Assembly (NCBI GenBank): GCA_965203505.1
Contig: OZ241880.1
Span: forward strand, 2,976,001 to 3,040,000
Direction: 5' to 3'
Origin: Bin127 sp965203505
GTDB taxonomy: Bacteria; Chloroflexota; Dehalococcoidia; Lucifugimonadales; Lucifugimonadaceae
DNA length: 64,000 nt
Positions 9,099 through 17,856 of this stretch are shown here, one piece after another. Within the stretch, counting starts at the first letter, position 1. The number at the start of each line of letters is the position of its first letter. Under the pieces are notes generated by a model that was not told the origin of the DNA, ran no database searches, and saw nothing but the letters and a program-made list of their open reading frames with translations. The position numbers and the translations under genes are program-made.

Positions 9099-9467
9099 TG
9101 GGTTTCACCTCACTGCGTCTGCATCGTCGGTTGTTGGAAGCACTAATGTGCTAATTACTAGAGTAACATAGGTTGGGTTGTTTGCATAACGTGTTGGCGG
9201 GGGCGGGGGCGACGGCTAGGGATCGGCCCTACGGGGTTAGGGTGACCACTAGGGATAGGGGATTGTTGTTGGTTGTTTGGGAGCCCCGCGTCTGCCCCGG
9301 GCATACCCCTGCGTTCGCTTCGCTCCGCGTCCCCTTTCGCTGAGCGAAAGGGGACGGGATGGTTTGGTGTGCTACGTGGCGAATGAGAATACAGCGAAGC
9401 GTAGACCGCGATTGTGCACAAGCGCCAAATGGGCGAACGGCATAGTTTTGCGGCTTCCTGCGATGGA
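9099..9467. repeat. Leader of the terminase gene followed by repeats
   Basis: 369 bases without a gene. Next to the start codon, read on the minus strand, lie ATGTTACTCTAG and the palindrome AGCACTAATGTGCT (plus 9158-9171), probably the promoter and operator of the terminase gene; the other terminase gene has a similar ATGTTATTATTAG at the same place. The rest holds a ~58-bp copy of the CGGGCATACCCCTGCG motif at 9299-9356. Confidence 0.55.
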
Positions 9468-10640
9468 TCAGATGGGAATTGGCCAACCGATGGTGTCAAG
9501 TTGATGTTGTGAGATTTTGCCGTAGGTTGCGAATGCCTCTTGCAATCGTTCTTCGAGCCATGCGTGACTTTCCGGTGTAAGTTCCATCGCTGCCTGTTGG
9601 CGACAAGCGCGCTTTGGATCGGTGTTTTTCCCGTTGCCAAGTCGGGCGTTACGTTGAGTGGATGCAAACGAGTCAGCCCCCAACAAATTCATCAATTCTT
9701 CGCGTGAAACGCCGTTTGCCAATTCACCGGCTACGAATTCGGCGTGATGCACGCGGATGTATCGCGGATAATCGTTTTTCCAGGGGCGTTGTTGGATATC
9801 ATCTGGCGTTGCATCGTCCCTACCTTCCACGTATTCCATACCAATTCCTCGTCCAAATACGCGTATATCGTTCGGGTCTCGAGTGAATCGACCAATGAAC
9901 ATTACCGCTCCGTCCCGGACGCTTCTAGGGGTTTTATTTCGCCCATAACTGAGTGCCCAGTGGCACCCGCTTGACCTAATCTCGGCCAAAGTAGACGTGG
10001 ACAAAGGCTCGCGATGTTCCCTTTTACTGTTGCCCAAGAATTTGACGAAAGCTTGTTGGTTAGGGTCAACGAAGGTTGGGTAATTGGTCAAGGCAGTATT
10101 CTCGATGCCTAAGTCGGCACCATAGTCGTGAAGATCAGCGGTGTAGTTAGGACTGCCGCCACGCAAACGGTACCTGGTGATACGCTCGTCCCAATCATCG
10201 ATTTCTTGATGTTGGAATGTTCCCGCATTCGTCCACAGACGATCAAAATAATTTTGGCAAGCTCGGATTATTGCAACATCTTCAGAGATCATGCCCAATT
10301 CAAAATTCCTGTTTAGGCCGGCACTAGTGAGATTGGCCGAGGTGATGACGGCGCGTGTCGACCCAAAAACATAGAGTTTGGCGTGGAGGTGTTTGATGCC
10401 GCGTACCTGTGCTCCGGCTTCAGTCAACTGGCGCAGAGCATCTAAATCGCTAACGCCTTCAGCAAAATCGGACAGATTGAACCGTGTGATGACTTGGAGT
10501 TTTGTCGGTTCCTGTTCCAGCAACCTATCGATGACGGATGCTTTGATGAACGGCGACATGATCCGAACGTGGCTGGAGTCGGCCTTTAGGGCACCGAAAA
10601 ACTCGGTTTCCCATCCGCAGTCAACCAACCTTACTGTCAT
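9468..10640 (-). CDS. Phospholipase D-superfamily protein (single HKD motif)
   Basis: 390 residues. Residues 1-130 form one PLD-like domain with the HKD motif as HLHAKLYVFGS (H86, K88) followed by SANLTSAGLNRNFE, the form seen in PLD-fold nucleases and helicase-associated PLDc_2 domains; a single HKD implies action as a dimer. Residues 210-300 hold a second, unrecognised domain with DGAVMFIGRFTRD and a basic C-terminal stretch (STQRNARLGNGKNTDPKRACRQQ). Likely a DNA or RNA phosphodiesterase, possibly linked to restriction or DNA repair. No signal peptide. It stands alone, its start 30 bases from the stop of the MFS gene, beside repeats. Confidence 0.7.
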   Translation of the reverse strand: MTVRLVDCGWETEFFGALKADSSHVRIMSPFIKASVIDRLLEQEPTKLQVITRFNLSDFAEGVSDLDALRQLTEAGAQVRGIKHLHAKLYVFGSTRAVITSANLTSAGLNRNFELGMISEDVAIIRACQNYFDRLWTNAGTFQHQEIDDWDERITRYRLRGGSPNYTADLHDYGADLGIENTALTNYPTFVDPNQQAFVKFLGNSKREHREPLSTSTLAEIRSSGCHWALSYGRNKTPRSVRDGAVMFIGRFTRDPNDIRVFGRGIGMEYVEGRDDATPDDIQQRPWKNDYPRYIRVHHAEFVAGELANGVSREELMNLLGADSFASTQRNARLGNGKNTDPKRACRQQAAMELTPESHAWLEERLQEAFATYGKISQHQLDTIGWPIPI

Positions 10641-10670
10641 GCGTTGTTTTCCGTGCCAAACATCGGAGTT

Positions 10671-11933
10671 TTACCCCGCCGCCGCAGGTGCCGCCGCCAC
10701 GCCGCGGTAGATGTTGCGTAGGGGGCCGATGGCTAGGCTGGCGATGACGATTACTGCGAAGCCTAGGCCCAAGACCCATAGCACGTTGGAGACGCCGATG
10801 ATGTCGGCGGCGAAGCCGTTGACGAGGTTCAATACTGCCATTGTTCCGCCGATGATGATGTGGCTGAATCCGGTTATCCTCCCGCGCATGGCATCTGGTG
10901 CGAGCGATTGCACCATCGCCCCGGCGATTGCCATGAACGCGGCCTGGGTGCCGCCCATGGCTGCCGCGCCAAGCATAGCCGACGGTAGATCGTTGGCGGA
11001 CGCCAATATCAACATCGAAGCGCCGCTCAAGGCGCCGGTGATAAGGAGTATCAAACCCCGGCTATTCGCCTTGCGCGTGCCAGCGATGGCGAACACGCCG
11101 ATCAATGCACCTCCCCCGACGGCCATCATTAGCGTGTTGGCTTCTTCGGGATTCTTCAACACCTCTTGTGCAAGCACCGGCAATGTGGTTTCGAACGACA
11201 TCGTCATCGCGCAGTGCAGAGCGATCAGGAAGAACAATACGCGCAACTGTGTGTCGGACCAAGCGTAGACACCTGCTTCCACGAGGCTCTGCAACATCCC
11301 TGCGCCCTTGGTCAGTGCCCCGGTGGATCTGGTCTGGATGGCCACCACGCAGATGATGCTGACGACGTACAGACCTGCGCAGGCCAGGAACGCAGCGCTG
11401 GTGCCGCCAGCGATCAAGGCCGGTGCGATCAGAGCCGGTCCGACGAGCCGGGAGCCTTGCAACGACATCTGGTTGAGGGCGATGGCGTTCAGCAGGTCCT
11501 TTTTTGGCACTAGATTCGGCACCAAAGCCTGCGTCGCCGTCATCTGGAACGCCCTGAAGGTGCCATTGAGCAAAGACAGCGCGATCAGAATACCGACGGT
11601 CAACAGGTCCGCGAATGCTAATCCGGCGAGAGCCAACACGTTGAAGAGCTGCAGAACGTAGGCGATGACGAGCACCGACCTTCGGTCGAAACGATCGGCC
11701 AGATAGCCAGCTAGAGGTGGCATCAGGAATCGCGGCACCATCGCGGCGAAGGTGGCAACACCCACCAGCCCGGCGGAGCCCGTCATCTCCAGAACCAGCA
11801 CGCCACGGGCGATTATCAAGGCCCAATACGCTGATTGGCCACCCAGGCTGCCGAGCATCACCCAGCGGAAATCGCGGTAACGCAAGGAGTTACCGTAGCG
11901 GCTGATGGCGGGCTTGGCTTTGTTTGAGATCAT
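10671..11933 (-). CDS. MFS transporter, EntS-like exporter family
   Basis: 420 residues with about twelve hydrophobic segments and the MFS loop motif GYLADRFDRRSVLV between helices 2 and 3. The N-terminus (YRDFRWVMLGSLGGQSAYWALIIARGVLVLEMTGSA) is typical of the EntS/MFS_3 branch of drug and siderophore exporters in the cytoplasmic membrane. Substrate is not predictable. The downstream PLD gene starts 30 bases after this stop on the same strand, so the two could be co-transcribed; nothing else ties them together. Confidence 0.85.
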   Translation of the reverse strand: MISNKAKPAISRYGNSLRYRDFRWVMLGSLGGQSAYWALIIARGVLVLEMTGSAGLVGVATFAAMVPRFLMPPLAGYLADRFDRRSVLVIAYVLQLFNVLALAGLAFADLLTVGILIALSLLNGTFRAFQMTATQALVPNLVPKKDLLNAIALNQMSLQGSRLVGPALIAPALIAGGTSAAFLACAGLYVVSIICVVAIQTRSTGALTKGAGMLQSLVEAGVYAWSDTQLRVLFFLIALHCAMTMSFETTLPVLAQEVLKNPEEANTLMMAVGGGALIGVFAIAGTRKANSRGLILLITGALSGASMLILASANDLPSAMLGAAAMGGTQAAFMAIAGAMVQSLAPDAMRGRITGFSHIIIGGTMAVLNLVNGFAADIIGVSNVLWVLGLGFAVIVIASLAIGPLRNIYRGVAAAPAAAG

Positions 11934-12073
11934 GAATCCGCTCGGAATGATCCGGCGCGGATGGGCAATGAAGAGAATCCCTGAAAGGGTTTAGGACATG
12001 TTATACCGCGTAAACCGTAGACGCCGCCCAAAGGCTTTTCAGATCTGCGGTTCCTGATCAGGCCCGGGTCCGC

Positions 12074-13120
12074 TCATCCCAACCCGCTGCTTACTTTCGC
12101 CAATGCCGCTAACTTAGCCGCTGCGGCTCCGCTGTCGATGCTGTCTTTGGCCATCAAGGCGGCGTCGTTGAAGCTCTCGGCTTTTCCGGCGGCGAGGAGT
12201 GCGACGGCGGCGTTTATGGCGACTACGTTGTATCGGGATCGTTCCGGGCTGGGGGGAGCGTTGTGTTCGCCGCCTGTGCCTGACAGGACGGTGCGGATGA
12301 TGTCGGCGCTGTGCTCGACGGAATCTGCGACCAGATGCTCGCGGTCGCCTTCAGGCAATCCGAAATCGGCGGGGCGCGTGCGCCGTCGCTTCAAGATGTC
12401 GGGCGTCACCTGGAACATCAGGGTGTGGCCTTCGATGTCGACCTCGTCGGCACCGGACTCGGCGTGGACTACCAATGCGTAGTCGGTGCCCAGCAGTTGG
12501 AGCGCTTTCGCGATCTTTTCGGATGTCGGGCGGTCGGCTACGCCCAGGACTTGGCGAGTCGCTCCTGCTGGGTTGGTCAGGGGACCTAGGATGTTGAATA
12601 CCGTGCGGATGCCGATCTGCGGTCGAAGGGGGCCTGCGAAGCGCATTGCGGGATGGAAGGCTTGAGCGAACATGAAGCCGATGCCGGCTTCTTGGATGCA
12701 TCTGAACACACCCTCTGGTCCTAGCAGGATGTTGACCCCGAGAGCTTCAAGCACATCAGCGCTGCCGGTTGATCCGGACATCGCTCGGTTGCCGTGTTTG
12801 GCGACGTGGACTCCGGCGCCTGCGACGACGAATCCGGCTGCGGTGGATATGTTGAACCAGCCTTTGGCGTCGCCGCCGGTGCCACAGGTGTCGACGGTCT
12901 CGACACCGCTATCGACGTGCAAAGATACGTCGCGCATGACGGACGCCATGCCGGCGATCTCTTCGGGCGTTTCGCCCTTCATGCGTAGCGCGGTGACGAA
13001 CGCGCCGAACTGGGCTTCGGTGGCTTCGCCTCCCATGATCTGCGCCATCACATCGGCGGCTTCGGATTGGGATAGGTCGACGCCGTCGACGGCGGCTTGG
13101 ATGCCTTGTTGGATGTTCAT
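12074..13120 (-). CDS. trpD: Anthranilate phosphoribosyltransferase
   Basis: 348 residues, normal length. It joins anthranilate to PRPP to give phosphoribosylanthranilate, the second step of tryptophan synthesis. Diagnostic blocks are the PRPP-binding CGTGGDAKGWFNIST (from residue 79), VAKHGNRAMSGSTGSADVLEALG and FAQAFHPAMR. It is on the same strand as trpG and trpE but separated from them by the DUF3800 gene and a small RNA, so it probably has its own promoter in 13121-13260. Confidence 0.96.
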   Translation of the reverse strand: MNIQQGIQAAVDGVDLSQSEAADVMAQIMGGEATEAQFGAFVTALRMKGETPEEIAGMASVMRDVSLHVDSGVETVDTCGTGGDAKGWFNISTAAGFVVAGAGVHVAKHGNRAMSGSTGSADVLEALGVNILLGPEGVFRCIQEAGIGFMFAQAFHPAMRFAGPLRPQIGIRTVFNILGPLTNPAGATRQVLGVADRPTSEKIAKALQLLGTDYALVVHAESGADEVDIEGHTLMFQVTPDILKRRRTRPADFGLPEGDREHLVADSVEHSADIIRTVLSGTGGEHNAPPSPERSRYNVVAINAAVALLAAGKAESFNDAALMAKDSIDSGAAAAKLAALAKVSSGLG

Positions 13121-13260
13121 GGTTGGTTTATCTTCGCTTGGGGGCGGGTTGCACGATATGCTACTCGAACTGCGGATCTATGTTGTCGAAGCCTCGGTTG
13201 ATCTGAGCAATTCTTCAAAAGGTTCACTTGAGTGTTGGCGTGTAACGCTGAGCGAAACAG

Positions 13261-13289
13261 TTGACCACGATTTGGCACTTTGTGCTAAT
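13261..13289 (+). promoter_or_regulatory. Promoter and overlapping palindrome for the small RNA
   Basis: TTGACC (13261-13266) and GCTAAT (13284-13289) are spaced by 17 bases. The palindrome TTGGCAC-TTT-GTGCTAA (13272-13288) fills the spacer and overlaps the -10 box, like the site over the recA promoter. No gene follows on this strand; a structured, T-tailed segment does. Confidence 0.55.
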
Positions 13290-13295
13290 ATTGAG

Positions 13296-13378
13296 GACAT
13301 AACTGAAAGGTTCCCCCTCGATGACAAGAGCCCAAGGGGCTCTGTCCGGAAACGGAGTAGTCGAGGGGGTCATTTTTT
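13296..13378 (+). ncRNA. Candidate small structured RNA with three-way junction and terminator
   Basis: About 83 nt between a promoter and a T-run, without an open frame. The closing stem is CCCCCTCGA (13313-13321) with TCGAGGGGG (13361-13369). Inside sit two hairpins: AGAGCCC/GGGCTCT with an AAG loop (13327-13343) and TCCG/CGGA with a GAAA tetraloop (13345-13356). TCATTTTTT follows the closing stem, as in an intrinsic terminator. The fold could serve both as RNA body and terminator. It points toward, but is on the other strand from, the DUF3800 gene. It matches no RNA family that I recognise; signal recognition particle RNA and hammerhead ribozymes were considered and do not fit. Confidence 0.5.
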
Positions 13379-13383
13379 GTCTT

Positions 13384-14046
13384 TCAGTAGTAAAACGTAG
13401 TTCCGGTTCGGAAAATATCGAACTCACCTCGCACGGCGGCAGCGATGCTGGAGTAATGGGTTAGATCACCTCTTTCCCACTTCCGAAAGACTGCCCAACA
13501 ACAATAGTCGGCAACTTGCAGGCCTTGGTGGGAACGGGAATCGTGATGCACGACCTTGTAGCGTGCACCATCGGGCAACATAGCGTTAAGTGAGCCTTTC
13601 ACGGCCTGTTCGATTGCCCGTCGACGCCGATTCAAAGGGAGCGTGTCGGTAATGATAACCACCTCATCTGCGTCGCGGTGAAACTGGCTGTTCAGGACGT
13701 GTTGGAGCAGGTTTCCGAGCATTTGGGGGTAGAACCTAGTTTCATCGATCAAAACAGGTTTGGTTTTGCTTTTCTCCAGGATCAGACTGTGTATCTCCAT
13801 GTCTTGCAATCTCGAATTTATGATCCCGAACACGCGGCTACGCACGTGTGAGTTGTCTTCAGCGCAGTGGAAACACTGCTGCTCCAAACCCCACTCGATA
13901 CAGTCGTATTTGTATTCGTCCAAATCTCGATTGATGTTGAACGGGCGCATCATGCTGACGCTTGTCAGCACGAAGTAGCGAGTACCGCTGGCGCTGAAAT
14001 CCAAATTACCTGATTCGTCCAGGAAGACATATACTCGCTCCGTCAC
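13384..14046 (-). CDS. DUF3800 domain protein
   Basis: 220 residues beginning YVFLDESGNLDF, the hallmark DESG motif of DUF3800, a family with an RNase H-like fold found in phages and accessory islands. Further conserved acids occur in VIITDTLP and QVADYCCWAVFRKWE near the C-terminus. Function is unproven; a nuclease-like role is suggested for the family from its acidic residues. It interrupts the tryptophan gene run between trpG and trpD, which suggests later insertion. Its 3' end faces the small RNA at 13296-13378. Confidence 0.8.
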   Translation of the reverse strand: MTERVYVFLDESGNLDFSASGTRYFVLTSVSMMRPFNINRDLDEYKYDCIEWGLEQQCFHCAEDNSHVRSRVFGIINSRLQDMEIHSLILEKSKTKPVLIDETRFYPQMLGNLLQHVLNSQFHRDADEVVIITDTLPLNRRRRAIEQAVKGSLNAMLPDGARYKVVHHDSRSHQGLQVADYCCWAVFRKWERGDLTHYSSIAAAVRGEFDIFRTGTTFYY

Positions 14047-14093
14047 GGGTTAAGGCGTCCGGATTTGGTTCAGCGCTTCAAGGCTCGATGTCA

Positions 14094-14666
14094 TCACACT
14101 TCCATCTCCAAAAAGTTCCGGAGCAAGTCCTTGCCCGGCCGCGTCAGGATTGATTCTGGGTGGAATTGGACGCCTTCGATGGGCATGTCGGGGTGTCGCA
14201 TGCCCATGATGACACCGCTTTCTGCGGATCGGGCGGTGACTTCGAAACCTGGTGGTACAGCATCGGGTTGGACGGCCAGCGAGTGGTAACGGACAGCTTC
14301 GAACGGGTTGGGCAGGTCTTTGAAGACACCCTTGCCGTCGTGGTCGATCATTGAGGTCTTGCCGTGTTTCAGTTCGCCGGCGTGGTCGACGATTCCGCCG
14401 AATGCCTCACCGATTGCTTGGTGGCCGAGGCAGACTCCGAGGACCGGTATCTTGCCGGCAAAGTGCTGAATCGCTTCGATCGAGATACCGGCGTTGCGGG
14501 GGTGCGACGGACCTGGTGATACGACCAGTCGTTCGGGGTCCATCTCGTCTAGCTCTTGAACGGTGGCTTTGTCGTTGCGGATCACCTTTACGTCCGCGCC
14601 AAGTTCCGACAGGTACTGGAAGAGGTTGTAGGTGAAGCTGTCGTAGTTGTCGATTAGTAGCAGCAT
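14094..14666 (-). CDS. trpG: Anthranilate synthase component II (glutamine amidotransferase)
   Basis: 190 residues, a class I glutamine amidotransferase that supplies ammonia to TrpE. The catalytic triad is visible as Cys in PVLGVCLGHQAIGEAFGG and His-Glu in VQFHPESIL near the C-terminus; the oxyanion motif is VVSPGPSHP. It may also serve PabB in folate synthesis, as such proteins often do. It lies 42 bases downstream of trpE on the same strand, with the short repeat CCCCCTT-AATTCCCCCTTG in the gap. Confidence 0.95.
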   Translation of the reverse strand: MLLLIDNYDSFTYNLFQYLSELGADVKVIRNDKATVQELDEMDPERLVVSPGPSHPRNAGISIEAIQHFAGKIPVLGVCLGHQAIGEAFGGIVDHAGELKHGKTSMIDHDGKGVFKDLPNPFEAVRYHSLAVQPDAVPPGFEVTARSAESGVIMGMRHPDMPIEGVQFHPESILTRPGKDLLRNFLEMEV

Positions 14667-14708
14667 GGTCGTCTCCTTTGGTGAACCCCCTTTAATTCCC
14701 CCTTGGTC

Positions 14709-16301
14709 TCAAGAGGGAGGGTTCATGAGAGACTCGGCGTGGTCGATGGCGTGCATCAATGCTCCCATTTTGTGCAGGGTCTCTTCGTATTCGGTCTTAG
14801 GGTTGGAGTCCGCCACGATGCCGCCACCGGCTTGGAGGTAGGCGACTCCGTCGCGGAGCGTCATTGTGCGCAGCGAGATCGCGGTGTCCATGTTTCCGGA
14901 GTAGGAGAAGTAGCCTACGGCCCCGGAGTAGGGGCCACGTTTGTCGGGTTCGTACTCGGCGATGATTTCCATGGCACGGATCTTGGGTGCTCCTGAAACG
15001 GTGCCCGCGGGGAAGCCGGCTCTCAGCACGTCGTAGACGTCGTAACCATCGTCGAGTGTGCCCTCGACGTGCGAGACGATGTGCATGATGTGCGAGTAGC
15101 GCTCGATCTCGAGCTGCTGAGTTACTCGGACGGTGCCTGGTCTGCTGATGCGGCCAACGTCGTTGCGTCCAAGATCGAGGAGCATGACGTGTTCTGCGAT
15201 CTCCTTTTCGTCGGAGAGCAGTTCTTCCGCCAGAGCATCGTCTTCTTCGGGTGTTAATCCACGTGGCCTTGATCCGGCGATGGGGTGGACCGCGACTTGG
15301 CCGTCTACAGATTGGACGAGCAGTTCGGGCGAAGCGCCGATGATCTGGAAGCCGTCGAGGTCCAGATAAAACATGTAGGGCGATGGGTTGATGGCGCGCA
15401 GCGATCTGTAAAGGTCAAACGGCTCAACCGCGGTGCGGCGGGTCAGACGTTGCGACACTACGACTTGGATGATTTCGCCGTCGTAGATCGCTTTTTTGCA
15501 GGCTTCCACCATGTTCCGGTAGTTTTCGCGGGACATGTTCGGAACGTATCGATGTCCGATCGCCTCGTCTGATCCATCGGTGTACCAACCTGCCGGCATT
15601 GCTGCTGCTGAGCCCACGAATGTGTAGTCGATGTTCGCGTCATCGGCGCGGGACAGGGCGTGCGTGGGCGCGCCGGAACGTCGCATAGCAGAGGTTGGCA
15701 ACGGTTGGTTCAGCCGATCGATCAATGCTTCGATGCGCTCGGTTGCTTCCGAGTACGCGATTTTCTCGTCTGTCTCAGCATCTAAAGTGGCATGCGCTAC
15801 TACTACGATGCTCTGCCTGACGTGATCGAAGATGAGCATCGAGTCGGTCAGCATGAACACCGCTTCGGGGACGCCCATGCCAAGGTTTTCGCCAGAGATT
15901 TCGGGGACGCGAGGTTCGAAGTATTTGATGGCATCGTAGGCCACATAGCCGACTGCACCGCCGTCGAATTTCGGCAGACCGTCTACCGCAGGGTATCGGA
16001 TGTGCTCTAGTCGGTTTTTGAGGACATCGAGAGGATCTGTCGATCCATCGGGAGTGCCGGGGCCGGTGCGTATTATTTCGCTTGGCTCGGTACCAAGGAA
16101 CGAGTATCGGGCGACGTGCTCACCGCCTTCGACACTTTCGAATAGGAACGAGTTTGATCCGCGTGCGATTTTGATGAACGCGGATACGGGCGTTTCCAGG
16201 TCCGCCGCGATCTCGCGGTAGACAGGTATGAGGTTGTATCCTTCACCCGCCAACCGCTCGAAAGAGGGCAGGTCAGGCGTGTATGCGTATTGGTTCGTCA
16301 T
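14709..16301 (-). CDS. trpE: Anthranilate synthase component I
   Basis: 530 residues from the chosen ATG (16301), which gives the usual N-terminus ahead of FERLAGEGYNLIPVYREI; a longer frame upstream runs into intergenic repeats and is unlikely. The enzyme converts chorismate plus ammonia to anthranilate. Chorismate-binding blocks are clear: SPSPYMFYLD-like INPSPYMFYLDLDGF, PIAGSRPRG, DEKEIAEHVMLLDLGRNDVGR and the C-terminal FPAGTVSGAPKIRAMEII. The SYEP-like feedback region near the N-terminus reads ESVEGGEHVARYSFLG. It follows trpS by 107 bases and may be read from the same T-box-controlled transcript. Confidence 0.95.
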   Translation of the reverse strand: MTNQYAYTPDLPSFERLAGEGYNLIPVYREIAADLETPVSAFIKIARGSNSFLFESVEGGEHVARYSFLGTEPSEIIRTGPGTPDGSTDPLDVLKNRLEHIRYPAVDGLPKFDGGAVGYVAYDAIKYFEPRVPEISGENLGMGVPEAVFMLTDSMLIFDHVRQSIVVVAHATLDAETDEKIAYSEATERIEALIDRLNQPLPTSAMRRSGAPTHALSRADDANIDYTFVGSAAAMPAGWYTDGSDEAIGHRYVPNMSRENYRNMVEACKKAIYDGEIIQVVVSQRLTRRTAVEPFDLYRSLRAINPSPYMFYLDLDGFQIIGASPELLVQSVDGQVAVHPIAGSRPRGLTPEEDDALAEELLSDEKEIAEHVMLLDLGRNDVGRISRPGTVRVTQQLEIERYSHIMHIVSHVEGTLDDGYDVYDVLRAGFPAGTVSGAPKIRAMEIIAEYEPDKRGPYSGAVGYFSYSGNMDTAISLRTMTLRDGVAYLQAGGGIVADSNPKTEYEETLHKMGALMHAIDHAESLMNPPS

Positions 16302-16408
16302 TGGTCGTATCCATTGATTGGTCAGTGGTAGTCGCTGAATCCGCCGAAGTCTCCCACGTCTCCCTTTCCCCTGTGGGGGAAATGCCGCAGGCAATGGGGG
16401 CACTCCGG

Positions 16409-17473
16409 CTACGACCAAGACGACGTGTAGGAGCTGATGCGCATCGCGTCGCGCACTCTCTGCATGGTTTCTTGAGCTATCGCCCTGCCTCGGCGCACGC
16501 CTTGCATCAATACGTCCTCAACGAAGGGCATGTCCTGTTTGAAATGCTCGCGGCGCTCGCGTACTGGATCGAGGAACTCGTTCAAAGCTGCGGCGAGCGC
16601 TATTTTCACCTCAACATCGCCGACTTTGCCTTTGCGGTAGCGATCTTTGAAATCGTCAATTTGGGGAACATCCGGATTGAATGCGTCGTGATATTCGAAG
16701 ACGGGGTTTCCTTCAACTCGACCCGGGATGTCAGCCCTTATGCGGTTCGGATCGGTGAACATGCTCCGCACTTTTTTGTTCACGACATCTGTAGGATCGC
16801 TGAGCATGATCGCGTTGCCCTTGGACTTGCTCATCTTCGAGTCGCCGTCGATCCCAACCAACCTGCCGACGTCTCCGATGAGTGTGCCCGGCTCTGGGAA
16901 CACGCGTCCGAACATGCGGTTGAATTTGCGCGCGACTTCCCGAGTCATCTCGATGTGAGGAGCTTGGTCCTCGCCGACGGGTACGAGGTGAGCGCGCGGT
17001 AGCAAAATGTCCGCAACTTGGCTCATCGGGTAGTTGTAGAAACCCACCGTGCGTCGCTCGACCGGCAAGCCGTCGATTTCGGACTTTAGGGTGGGATTTC
17101 GTTCCAACATGCCTAGCTGCGTGATGAAGGAAAGCAGCATTGTCAGCTCGGCGTGTTCCGGCACGTAGCTTTGGACGACGAAGGATGATTTTTCAGGGTC
17201 GAGGCCGACGGCTAGCCAATCCAATGTGACATCGATGACTGATTCTCTGATCAGGTCGATGTCGTGGAAGTGGTCGCCGAGGGCTTGGTAGTCGGCGATC
17301 AGGAAGTAGCACTCGTACTCGTCTTGTAATGCCAACCAGTTCTTGAGTGCCCCCACGTAGTGGCCGAGATGCAACGCGCCGGTGGGGCGTATGCCGGTTA
17401 GGATGCGAGGTTTGGCGCCGGGTTTGACGTCGAAATGCTTTCGCCCGGTTGTTTCGGTGGTTGCCGCGGTCAT
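16409..17473 (-). CDS. trpS: Tryptophanyl-tRNA synthetase
   Basis: 354 residues from the ATG at 17473. Class I synthetase motifs are present: HIGH as ALHLGHYVG after GIRPTG, and KMSKS as DGDSKMSKSKGN. GEDQAPHIEMTREVARKFN is the usual central block. The enzyme charges tRNA-Trp. An in-frame extension up to 17632 would run through the T-box sequence and is rejected. A tryptophan T-box leader precedes it, so transcription should rise when uncharged tRNA-Trp accumulates. Confidence 0.95.
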   Translation of the reverse strand: MTAATTETTGRKHFDVKPGAKPRILTGIRPTGALHLGHYVGALKNWLALQDEYECYFLIADYQALGDHFHDIDLIRESVIDVTLDWLAVGLDPEKSSFVVQSYVPEHAELTMLLSFITQLGMLERNPTLKSEIDGLPVERRTVGFYNYPMSQVADILLPRAHLVPVGEDQAPHIEMTREVARKFNRMFGRVFPEPGTLIGDVGRLVGIDGDSKMSKSKGNAIMLSDPTDVVNKKVRSMFTDPNRIRADIPGRVEGNPVFEYHDAFNPDVPQIDDFKDRYRKGKVGDVEVKIALAAALNEFLDPVRERREHFKQDMPFVEDVLMQGVRRGRAIAQETMQRVRDAMRISSYTSSWS

Positions 17474-17489
17474 TATTGTGGGGTCTCTC

Positions 17490-17800
17490 TCGAGGCTGGA
17501 AATCTTCAAAAAGAAAATCCCCGCCCCAACTTGCTTCAGTTTTTGGGACAGGGACGAGCGTGGCCCGCGGTGCCACCCTGTTTCGACGCGGTTACGCGCC
17601 GCAACTTGATTCAGGATTTCTAACGTATCCAACCCCGGCTTCAGATACTCAGCCTTTGTGGCGGTTCCCCGAAGCGGCTTCCGGGTCCAATTCAGTTTCG
17701 CTTCGCCATGCCGGACTTTCAGCGGGTCGTACCGGCTCTCTGGTGATGGTGAGAAACGAACCTACTAATCCCGTTCGTTGCCTTTGATTATTCGCTGGTT
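17490..17800 (-). promoter_or_regulatory. T-box leader (tryptophan) of trpS
   Basis: On the minus strand the leader holds the T-box core AGGGTGGCACCGCG (plus 17566-17579), which pairs with the free CCA end of uncharged tRNA. Downstream is an intrinsic terminator and upstream is a long structured region. A possible specifier codon TGG (Trp) lies at 17689-17687 in an A-rich context, as expected for trpS. The core match is direct; the specifier loop and 5' end (set at about 17800) are less sure. Confidence 0.8.
17508..17554 (-). terminator. Regulatory terminator of the trpS T-box
   Basis: On the minus strand the arm TCCCTGTCCC (17554-17545) pairs, with two wobble pairs, with GGGGCGGGGA (17527-17518), followed by TTTTCTTTTT. 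It stands directly after the T-box core, the right place for the terminator that the antiterminator fold would prevent. Confidence 0.7.
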
Positions 17801-17856
17801 TACTTCGATCAGTCTATGTTTCCTAGGGATTGAGAGTCAAATTGGCGCTAACTCCA

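Noticed and set aside
13296..13378. Signal recognition particle RNA or hammerhead ribozyme
   Set aside because: The TCCGGAAACGGA tip recalls SRP helix 8, but the symmetric loop sequence and long rod are missing. The CTGATGA core of a hammerhead is not present (CTCGATGAC instead).
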